A stretch of DNA of 64,000 nucleotides from the NCBI GenBank assembly GCA_022414725.1, contig CM039462.1, positions 57,359,338 through 57,423,337 on the forward strand, given 5' to 3'. Made by a program: the position numbers and the translations under genes. Below the pieces are notes generated by a model. It did not search any database. It was not told the origin of the DNA and saw nothing but the letters and a program-made list of their open reading frames with translations. This document shows, in pieces, positions 34,120 through 43,228 of this stretch. This DNA comes from Microglena sp. YARC. Taxonomy: Eukaryota > Chlorophyta > Chlorophyceae > Chlamydomonadales > Chlamydomonadaceae. Within the stretch, counting starts at the first letter, position 1, and each line of letters opens with the position of its first letter.

Positions 34120-34835
34120 CAGAATTAGCTGCTGCCGCATAGGGCGCTGATGGCGCTGATGTCGCTAAGGACGCTGAGGCTGCCGAGGGTGCTGAGGCTG
34201 CTGAGGTTGCTGAGGCCGTTGAGGGTGCTGAGGCTGCTGAGGGTGCTGAGGCCGCTGAGGGCGCTGATGCTGCTGAGGGCGCTAATGGGCGCTGGATGCT
34301 GCAAAGGAGGCTGATGGCGCTGATGTAGCAGACGGCGCACATGCTGCATAGGGCGCTGATTGCGCTAAGGGCGCTGATGTAGCAGAGGGCGCTTGATGCG
34401 CTAAGGGCACTGATGGTGCTGATGGCGCTGCGGGCGCTGCTGCCGCTGAGGGTCCTGAGGCCGTTGAGGGCGCTGAGGCTGCCGAGGGCGCTGATGCCGC
34501 TGAGGGTGTTGACCACGCTGAGGGCGCAGAAGGCGCTCAGGGCTCTGAGGGCGCTGAATCGCTGAAGGTGCTGATGCTGCTGAGGGCGCTAATGGGCGCT
34601 GGATGCTGCATAGGGCGCTGATGGCGCTGAAGGCGCTGATGTAGCAGACGGCGCACATGCTGCATAGGGCGCTGATTGCGCTAAGGGTGCTGATGTAGCA
34701 GAGGGCGCTTGATGCGCTAAGGGCGCTGATGGCGCTGATGCCGATGCGGGCGCTGATGCCGCTGAGGGTGCTGATGCCGTTGAGGGCGCTTAGGCTGCTG
34801 AGGGCGCTGGCTGCGCTGAGAGCGATTGATGTAGC
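34120..34835. repeat. GCTGAGGGC / GCGCTGATG minisatellite with a larger duplication
   Basis: 9-15 bp units (gctgagggtgctgaggccgc; ggcgctgatgtagcagacgg). A block at about 34260-34440 is repeated at about 34570-34750, including tgggcgctggatgctgca. Ala/Ser/Leu-rich ORFs on the minus strand are repeat artefacts. Confidence 0.9.
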
Positions 34836-35160
34836 ATATGAAGGATGTACAGGCTGTCATAACTGAAGCTCTTGTGCTTTTGAGCCCCTTATTTCCTCCT
34901 GCTGGACTGAAGCCTTAGCATCCTGGGCCAGCGATGATGAGCCATTGTGTCTGGTCATTCACTGAAGCAGCCATGAGATGCGTGGGTGTGATCATTGTCA
35001 CGTCCTGAGGCAGGGTTGTAAAGGCGTGATCACAAGCATAGGACTTGAGAAGGTGAGGGCGGGTACTGCAGGGTCAGCAATGCAAAACTCAGCAGCGATC
35101 TAAGCGGCAGGTGTGATGTCACTGTACAAGAACTTGTTCACTTAGGCACCATTGCGCAAA

Positions 35161-36353
35161 CTAAGGTGCTTCCAATCCTGCACACAAGCCTCCGCACATT
35201 TCATACAAAGTGACCTTGTTTTGGGCTATGTATGTGACTGCGGCGGGGAGAGGTGTAGTGCAGATGGTAAGTATGGCTTTGATCCCGAAGTAGTTGTCTA
35301 CAGATGCCCCAAGCGTGAGCTCTAAGGGTTTGTAGGTTTGCCCGAGTGTGAGCTCGAAGGACTTGTGGCTGTGCCCGAACGTGAGCTCAAGGGACGCAGC
35401 GTGTTGTCTGTGCTTGTGTCCATCACCTGCAGGACCAGTAGGGATCTTGACGAGGACTGTCGACTCCCTGATCATACGCAAAGAGTGCGTTGTTGATCAT
35501 GATGTCGTTGTCGGCACCACCGTGAGTGTCAGGGGCACTTTTGAATTTTCAAGAGGTGTGACAAAATGGTCAACGGGGGACACTGGTCTCTCTCTTGGAG
35601 CATGGGAGCTGGTGTTCTTGCTGGGGACAGATGAGGGTGCTCCAAGTCCTTAGCTTGTTACTCCTGAAGAACAGGGATGCGTGTGGCAGGCTTTCCCAAG
35701 GTGATGGTGCTCAGAGAGGTAGTTCAGAGCTGTCTTACGCGCGCCTCAATTTACGCTGCCCTGTACAAGGCGTTATTGCGTCAGGTGGCAGGCGTAATGA
35801 GGGCGGCTCACTACTTGGTCCAGGTGGTGTGTTGTCATGCCTGGCGGCTGAGGCTCAGGCAAACATACGACCACAGGAGGGAGGAGAGGCCTGGCGACGT
35901 TGGGAAGCAGTGGAGAAGGGAGTCCACTGGAGACAGGAGGAGAAGGGGACAAAGGGTCCTTGACAACTGGTGGAAAAGAGGACAAAGGGCCACCAATTAC
36001 CGTAGGAGACGAGGCTTCTAGGATGTCCGGGGGAGGAGAAGGAGCAGCTGGGTTGATGACGACAGGCGGCTGGATAGCAAGGGCTCTTAGTGGATCTAAA
36101 CCAGGGTCGGATGGTCCCCCCCATTCCAGGGATGGTTTTCCCCTATTGGGGAAGGTGAGCTTAGAGGTTCTAATGCTAGATGCAAAGATGCTGATGTGGT
36201 GGGTGAGGTAGCATTATGTGATACCGCTGGATTAGTACCGTCGGTATTTTTGCAAATGCATTTGTTGAAGTGGTTGGCTATAGTTGAATCATCAGAATGA
36301 GTGTTTCTGATGTCTGGTAGAGTCCGGGCTGCCTCGCTTCTTGTAGCTCGCAT
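35161..36353 (-). pseudogene. Gag-like or Pro-rich remnant
   Basis: Minus-strand frames succeed each other: MRATRSEAARTLPDIRN to HPTLV (36353-36096), a Pro-rich frame (containing PPVVKDPLSPSPP, 35985-35773) and a frame with GASVDNYFGIKAILTICTT ending at 35161. The first contains HFNKCICKNTDGTNP. Composition and strand match the gag remnant at 29.8-31.7 kb, and the frames switch at indels, which suggests an old retroelement gag or a degraded host gene. No zinc knuckle or enzyme motif was found. Confidence 0.3.
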
Positions 36354-36544
36354 TCAGTGATTATCAAAGAAATGATGCGTTAGGAAGTGGGGTAATCAGA
36401 AGTGGAGATGCTCATGGAGAAGGAAAAATCTAGGATGTAAAGAAGCTTCAATTTGAAGGGGCTTAATTGTCCCGGAGTACGGAGCACTACTGCAAGAAGT
36501 AATTGCAGTGGAGTGGGTGGAAGATGTTTAAGTGGGCCACCTGG

Positions 36545-37055
36545 AGGCGGCGCTTTGCCGTTGCCTGGCTGCTAGGAGTGTGGTTTGGTATCAAAAAGCA
36601 AGATATCGGAGTTTGGATATTTCTCAGAGAATCTTGGAAATGTAGTGTACCTACGGGGCTGGTGGGACAGATAATTCAGCCACAGAAAATTCAGCCATAG
36701 AAAATTCAGCCAAATTCAGGGACAGAAATTGATGTACAGAAAATCCAGGCAAATTGAGCCATAGAAAATTCAGGCACAAAAAATTGAACCACAGAAAATT
36801 CAGGCAAAGTTAGCTACAGAAAATTCAGGTTCAGAAAATTCTGGAAGTTCTGCAAGGAATTTAGTGGAAAGTGGTGTTAGAAATTGAAGTTGGCCTGTTG
36901 GAGGCAGCGCTTCGCCGTGCCTTTTGGCTAGGGTGATTTTCTTGTACCGAAATGCAAGGGAGATAGAATGGAAGCAGCGCTTCGCCGTCTAAATTGCAGA
37001 AGGGTTGCTTGAATCAAAATTAACAAGACAGGAGCGGCGCTTCGCCGTCAAATTT
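36545..37055. repeat. Four GGCGCTTCGCC-type hairpins and an aaaattcag array
   Basis: ggcggcgctttgccg (36545), ggcagcgcttcgccg (36903), gaagcagcgcttcgccg (36970) and gagcggcgcttcgccg (37030) each fold as a short GC stem with a CTT loop. Between them, 36670-36860 is a tandem array of cacagaaaattcagccatag units. Similar GC palindromes are common in green-algal organelle genomes; whether there is a link is unknown. Confidence 0.6.
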
Positions 37056-37059
37056 TTAT

Positions 37060-38040
37060 CAAAAAGTTGATGCAGATGGCTCTCTACCTTGGGAGGTTGG
37101 GGTAGGACTGCCGGATAGAGATGGGTGAGCCTTAACCTAATGGCGGGTCTTGGTAGTCAAGAGGTACCTGCACAAGAGGAAGGTGTGGGGGCAAAGTGTC
37201 AGAACGGCAAGAATAGCGGTTGTTGCAAGTGGGTCTGAGTGTTTATATGCGTGATGAGGTATGCTAGTATCAGCAGTAGCGGTATCAGCGATAATTGCAT
37301 CAGCGATAGTTGTAATAGCAGATACCAGATCGGTACTTCCTGAACAGGTCTGGTACTCACGGGTGTGGAATCTCACAGCAGAGGGAAAGGTATCAAAAGG
37401 AATTGTACCGAGGTCAGCGTCCCAGCAGGGGGGAACGTAGCAGCAAGGACAGATTGGCTTGGACCAAGATAACGCAACAAAGGTAACGTCACAGCAGGGG
37501 TGGCGAAACAGCAAGGGCGGATAAGGGAAGCGAGAGAGGGGCAGATGTACTGCTGTTAATGTGAGAGCGCTGCTCGGAGGGGCTGTAAAAACACTGCTCG
37601 GAGGGGCTGAAAAAGGCGGGCTGATAGATATGCCTGCGCTGTGATAAACAAGGTATCAGCAGGTCGTGTGGCTGGACAGTCGGTCAGCTACCAAAGAACA
37701 CGAGAAAGTGCTAGCTAGTTGGGTGGGTTCCGCAACTGTGGTAGGTTGGGTCTTTAGTTTTATTGGTGGCGCAGGCTCAGTTGAGTCGACTGAGGGCGTC
37801 ACATGCAAATAAAACGAAGAAGCCCGTGATCTATGTGATCAGTAGTTATGGTGGCGCAAGATTCAAGGAGAGTGGGGTAATTACTTCCACACAACAGTCT
37901 ATTGCTAGCCTAACCAATCAGTTTGCAGGTCTTCTTGGGGTCTCTATCCCAAAGCAAGACAGCTGCAAGACTGGCTCAAATACTATAGGGATTCTCAGGA
38001 TAGGACTGGGAAATCGCCTCTCACTCAAAGAAAAAGAAAT
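37060..38040. other. No supported gene
   Basis: Contains gtatcagcgataattgcatc-like short repeats (37265-37330) and open frames on both strands without splice support. ctgctcggaggggctg is duplicated at 37571 and 37594. Confidence 0.4.
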
Positions 38041-38045
38041 CCAGA

Positions 38046-38122
38046 AAAGCCCTGGGCAGGGGTACCAAGAGTGCCACTGGGCAGGGGTACCAAGAGTGCC
38101 CCTGGGCAGGGGTACCAAGAGT
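38046..38122. repeat. 26-28 bp tandem repeat, three copies
   Basis: cctgggcaggggtaccaaga occurs three times (38051, 38077, 38101), each copy followed by gtg. Confidence 0.85.
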
Positions 38123-38988
38123 GGTAGGGGCCTCTGTAGTGCCTCCCTGGGTGGTGTCTCTGAAGAAGGGGTCGCTGAGTCGGGTCATACTCTCATAGGT
38201 TGAGAGGTTGGGGGGTCGGACCGTGGAAGTCCGGAGAAGTGGCGATAGGAGAGGTCGCCACGCACGGGTGATGACGACGATAGGAGCTCTTGACGAAGAC
38301 GCCAGCCGGGAGGCTGGACGCAGAGGAGGGTTTCCCTTGGAGAGTTTCTGAGACAAGAGTGAAAACAAGAGTTACAATATATTATTGAAAGGAAAAACTA
38401 TGCGTAGGGCGCTTGCAAGGGGCGACAGCGCCGAGGGTTAGTCTAGTTGCAAGGGACAGCGTCACTACGGTTAAGCGACAGGAATAACATTCACGTCGCC
38501 TTTGGTAACGTTGAAACGCGGGCGACATGTTGGCTACCAATTGGGTTTGACATTTGACAACAGAGGGTGCCAGCGGCATTGCAACATGATCTACACTTAG
38601 GGAAGCGCACCTGAGACAAGAGTGAAAACAAGAGGTCGATGCACGCGACTGCTCCGATTATCAACACTCGACTCAGGGGTTAGATCGGGGTTCCAAGCCG
38701 TGAAAGACCTGAAGTTGCTACTGACCGTGCAGAATTAATTAAGGGGGCCTTATTGGTTGGCAGGGTGCGGGAAGATCACTATGGACGCGAGCGCAAAGCT
38801 TAAGAAAAGTATCGTAATGACTAAGGGCTCAAACCGGAACGCTTGGAAGGGGCATTGGTTGGCACCGCTGCGGGTTGCGTTTGGTCAGTGCGCCAAGGTA
38901 GCTATATGGGAATGGTTTGTTACGTGTCTGGCCTGGCCTGGTATGGCTTGGCCAGAGCTGGCTGTGTGTGTGTCTAAGTGATATGTGG

Positions 38989-39018
38989 TGTTACACGTGA
39001 TCGCGTGTGACACCTCAC
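38989..39018. repeat. Palindrome of about 28 bp
   Basis: GGTGTTACACG and CGTGTGACACC are opposed around a GATC centre with two mismatched pairs. It could be a protein-binding site, an element end or a cruciform. No gene start is visible beside it. Confidence 0.6.
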
Positions 39019-39947
39019 TTGTTGGCCATGTTGTCTATCGCGGCGCTGGGGTCTTGGGTTCTTGATCTTCACACCGAGTTAATAAACCGGCCAGTGGGTA
39101 ATTCGTGTGTGAAGATTGGCAGGCTTCAGTCTTGGTTGTGCGATTCGGAGGCAGGGGGGAGGGAGTGTTGACAGCGAAAGGGGATCCGAATGGATCCTGT
39201 TGTTCTGAAATGATGAGGGGAGAGGGGGGGGGGGGGGGGGACGGAGTGCAGAGGCTGGATATCTGTGCACAGGCAACCTTGAAGGATTGCGGAACGCTGT
39301 TTGTGATCTGGTAAGTATCAACTTACGTCAAAGATCTACTGAGACTTCTGGAATGCGTCTACTGGTCGTCTTGGACGGAAGGTAGAGACAACTGGAGTGT
39401 TGTGTGGGCAGTAGGCAAGGCAGCGCAGGTAGTAGATTCCAGACGACGGAGCGTGGGCAATCCAGAGCCAAAAGCAGTACTCGAGCCGTCGAGCAAGTCA
39501 GAGGGAAAACTATCACCTTGTGCGAAGCGGGATATCTGCTTGGCACAGGCGCAGTGGCGTTTCTTCGGGTTAGCGGTCGGGCCTATGACCTTTCAATCGA
39601 TAGAGTAGTTACACAGTGAAGACTGAAGTAGAAGATGTTAAAGGGGCCGACAGGAGCGGCTATATAGAAAGGGAAGTCTGCAGGTGGAACTCGCAGACAT
39701 GTACAGGCCATAGCTAGCCTATGGCCTGGCGGCAGGCAACACGGGTCCTGGAGCCATCAGGATCCGGTGCACACTATGCAACTCAGTGTCCGGTGTAACG
39801 GACAATAACACACATCACCATTGGCAGCCGAAACACCCACGCAGTTAGTATAAGAAGTAGGCGTCTGTCTACATGCCAGGGGACAACCCCCAATAAGGCG
39901 TACCGTTTATTTATTTATTCAGGGAAGGATGGTGGTGATAAACTCAC

Positions 39948-40101
39948 TGTTAAAGCACTCCAATTCAAAGGGGTTCACGCTGTCCTTGTTGCGATACGGG
40001 ATCAAGGGATTAAACAGATCATAAACCAGCGACAGCCACAGCACATTTCCATAGTCATCTGGGTCTACAAAACACTCCGTGCAATTCCCATCACACCAAT
40101 C
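39948..40101 (-). CDS. Orphan exon of unknown function
   Basis: Flanked by acceptor tccttgcag and donor GTGAGT (ACTCAC at 39942-39947), 154 bp, entering in phase 0 and leaving in phase 1. It reads DWCDGNCTECFVDPDDYGN, then VLWLSLVYDLFNPLIPYRNK and DSVNPFELECFN. The Cys pairs, aromatic core and acidic loop give it a compact, extracellular or enzyme-like look, but I do not recognise the family. If the donor is ignored the frame ends in TGA at 39919. Neighbouring exons were not found: upstream toward 40190 is AT-rich, and downstream is a tttatttatttat stretch. Confidence 0.5.
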
Positions 40102-40420
40102 CTGCAAGGAGAGCAAGCGGATGTACACTATATTATGCAAGGATGTTAAACAGATGTTGATGCCACATACATAATGCGCGTTGTTGAACAATTATTGACC
40201 TTGCTGTATATTGAAAAGTCTGTGCGAGTCGGTGTTACACTGTTACATGTGTGGCTGCTTAGTATGTATGGGATATATGCGCTGCAATAAAACCGATATT
40301 TGCTCATTGTGATCTGGACTATCAACCCCCCTAACACACTTATACATTTAACTTGTGAGAGCAGTCGTGTTATCTGTAGTACGGTAGGGCGCAGTGATTT
40401 TTCTAAGGAATTTGGCATAA

Positions 40421-40605
40421 ACATTAAGTATATGGCAGCCATATACCCAGGTGTAGACTTTGGTAGGGCAGAAACATTAAGTATATGGCAGCCATATACC
40501 CAGGTGTAGACTTCGGTGGGACGGAAACATTAATTATATGGCAGCCATATACTAAGGTGTAGATTTTGAAAAGCACAAACATTAAGTATCTGGCACGCCC
40601 GATAC
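40421..40605. repeat. Tandem unit of about 65 bp, three copies
   Basis: aacattaagtatatggcagc, catatacccaggtgtagact, with a tatggcagccata palindrome in each unit. The third copy switches to ggcacgcccgata, the variant used by the array at 41113-41300. Confidence 0.85.
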
Positions 40606-40689
40606 TGCTTACAAGAGGTTCCATTAAAATCGGGCTGTCAAATTTGCTGTGTAAACAAGTAGTGTCACTTTAAATAAATCCATTACTAT

Positions 40690-40800
40690 GGTATTACTAT
40701 TATTGATTACTATTACTATTTATATTATTATTTACTAGTACTATTTACTATTACTACTTATATTACTATTTACTAATACTATTTAATATTACTACTTGTA
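40690..40800. repeat. (TATTACTAT)n AT-rich microsatellite
   Basis: Short units of attactatt and tactattta over about 110 bp. Confidence 0.9.
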
Positions 40801-40966
40801 AGTCTTCCAACGATTGGTTGGCCTAGAAAACAATCTTGGTTGCAAATTCTGGTTAAGTATGGGACATAAAAGATGTCACAAATCCTAGAAACCCATGTGG
40901 AAAATACAAGCAACTAGCTTTGGTTTTTCTAGAACAATATATTATTATCAATAATCCAGGCAGCTC

Positions 40967-41085
40967 CAAGTGTCTCCAGGCAGCGTCAGGGAGGGGGGGA
41001 GCTCCAGGCAGCTCCAAGCAGCTCCATACATGGGGGGGGCAGCTCCAGGAAGGGGCAAAGGGGGGGGGGGGGGGGGGGGGTTCTA
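40967..41085. repeat. Short cag/gctcc repeats and a G-run
   Basis: Units of ggcagctccaagcagctcca with two G-runs (41029-41036 and about 18 G at 41063-41080). Confidence 0.85.
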
Positions 41086-41112
41086 CCTGTGCGCTGCTCC
41101 ACCCAAGCATCC

Positions 41113-41353
41113 GGAAGCCAGAAACATTAAGTATATGGCACGCCCGATGCTCCAGCCAAAGCATCCAAAAGCCTGAAACATTAAGTATATGGCACGCCCG
41201 ATGCTCCAGCCAAAGCATCAGACAGACGTAAACATTAAGTATATGGCACGCCCGATGCTCCACCCAGAGATCTGAAATCCGAAAACATTACCCACACCTG
41301 GGAGCCCGATGGACCAAAACGGAAATAAACATTATTAATCGGGCATGCCCGAT
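41113..41353. repeat. Tandem unit of about 58 bp ending in a perfect 16-bp palindrome
   Basis: aacattaagtatatggcacg, cccgatgctcc occurs three times, then decays to cccacacctgggagcccgat. The block ends with ATCGGGCATGCCCGAT at 41338-41353, a perfect palindrome sharing its half-site with the cgcccgat of the repeat. Confidence 0.8.
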
Positions 41354-41460
41354 AAATCGGGCTTAAAAAAATCATTGGTAGGGCGACATGTTTAGTTGAT
41401 TAAACACCATCACCATCACTATCACTATAAATATAGTGAGTTATATGCTGTATCCATGTG

Positions 41461-42121
41461 TCACGCCCAGGTGCTAAAAAGAAGGCTCTTGCCAAAGCTA
41501 TAATACAAGAGTCTGCTGCTCCTAGGCTTGACACGGCTGTTTCCTTGAAGACTGCTTCCTCCAAAGGGGCACGAGTTGAGGCTGCTATCAATGCGACAGG
41601 GGATGCGGTTGCTCCCTCCAAGGCTTCTACCAAGGCTGCTAGTACCAAGGCGGCACGCGCTGAGGCTGCTGCCTCCAAGGCGGCACGCACTAGATGAGGC
41701 TGCTGCTGCCTCCAAGGCTAGACGATACAATAGGGCTCCTGCCTCCAAGGCTACCAAGGCGGCTACCACAGCCAAGGCTGTTCTGATGAAGGGCGGAGAA
41801 AACAAGGATAGTGGTGATGTGGGACATAGACATGACGGAGGGGAGGAGGAGGAGGAGGAGGAGGAGGAGGTTTAACATTTCCCGTCCTGGTGTCGTCGAT
41901 GGGTGCATTCCTCCTAGTAGTCCCAGCGGTTATGCTGGCGGAGGGGTTTTTGACATGCCCCGTGATGACAACGATTATTTGGGTGATGGTGGTGGTAGTG
42001 GTGGTGACCCAATGTATTTTGTTCACGACAGCGAATTTGGGCAACCCTCTGATGATGGGTACCCTGAGGACCATGCACTGAATAGTGATATTTACGCGTC
42101 AACCAGAGAGAGGGATCCTTG
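41461..42121 (+). pseudogene. Lys/Ala-rich then acidic and Gly/Asp-rich protein gene, frames broken
   Basis: Three frames follow each other without overlap of meaning. 41461-41694 reads RPGAKKKALAKAIIQESAAP and continues Ala/Lys/Ser-rich, like a linker-histone tail. 41698-41875 reads DEAAAASKARRYNR and ends in a run of Glu from a (GAG)n tract. 41860-42121 reads RFNISRPGVVDGCIPPSSP, then DMPRDDNDYLGDGGGSGGDP and EFGQPSDDGYPEDHALN to TGA. Joining them needs two indels, one near 41695 and one in the GAG run. It may be a chromatin or nucleic-acid-binding protein, or a mobile-element product; the function is not certain. It lies 370 bp outside the left end of element B. Confidence 0.45.
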
Positions 42122-42529
42122 ACTGTGTTGAATGAGACAGAGGTGGTTGACGGTAGCTCGCTCATATGTAATACAAGTGTGTGTATATGTACTTGTGGAT
42201 AATATGTTAGCAGCAGTAGCTTGTAGGATTCGACGACTACATGCACATGGATACCATGGATATGTGTATGAAGGTTGTTCCAGTCCAAGGGTAGGCCACA
42301 TAGGCTAAAGGGACTTGTCCGACCGTGATATTAGGATGGGCTAAAGCAAACAGAGGATTTGAACTGCTTTATTGCGCTGGTGAAAAAATGAACACCAAGC
42401 AAATGTAAAATGTAAACACAAAGCCTCCCTCCTTCATACATTCCAGCACAGCCATCAATCTATCCAGGTCCAAAGATCCGTAACACATTTAAATGGGCGT
42501 TCCTGCTTCCCGGCCGATTTTGTGGATGC

Positions 42530-43030
42530 TTCTAAATTTGTGGAATCTTATGATTCAAATCAAAAGACCGTTTAGGCAAATTTCTTGATTTGTGAGTTTT
42601 TGCTGGATTTCTTCGAATCTTCTTATGTTTTTGAACATAAGATTGTTTTCTAGTTTTTCGACAAAGAGACAATTCCTTCACTATCTTAGAATCATCTTAT
42701 GTTTTTAAACATAAGATTGTTTTCTAGTTTTTGGAGAAAGAGACAATTCCTTGACAATTATTGAATCTTGTTACATAACTCATAACTCATAACCTCATAA
42801 CTCATAAATCGTAACTAATAACCTCGCAATCTCTGAACTCTTACATCAAAACCTCATGAGTCATTACCTTGTAACTCATCATTCGTAACTCGTAACCTCG
42901 CAATCTCAGAACTCTTAACTCATTACCTCATAACTCATTACCTTGTAACTCATAACTCATAACCTCGCAATCTCAAAACCGTAAATCATAACCTCAAAAC
43001 TCATTACCTTATAACTTATATACTTCCAAC
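42530..43030. repeat. Subterminal palindromes and loose tandem array of element B
   Basis: 42600-42725: two units with cttatgtttttgaacataag and cttatgtttttaaacataag, each followed by attgttttctagtttttc/g. 42770-43020: taactcataacctcataact units. Same blocks, inverted, as 17540-18010 of A. Confidence 0.8.
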
Positions 43031-43228
43031 CTCACTGCCTCACAGCCCCATTCACGGTGGTGGTGGAGGACACACATTTGGGTAGGTCCACATTGGTGCT
43101 GCAGCACTCTACGAGACCTCCCGCACTACACCACCACGACAAAACATTATCCTAGCACCTGAACACATCACCCTACTTCCTAACCTCACAACGTCTTAAT
43201 CCATTATTCACGTGCCCGCTTTACAACC

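Noticed and set aside
38991..39807. LTR with TGTTACAC...CAATAACA ends
   Set aside because: No second LTR, no primer-binding site and no target-site duplication were found.
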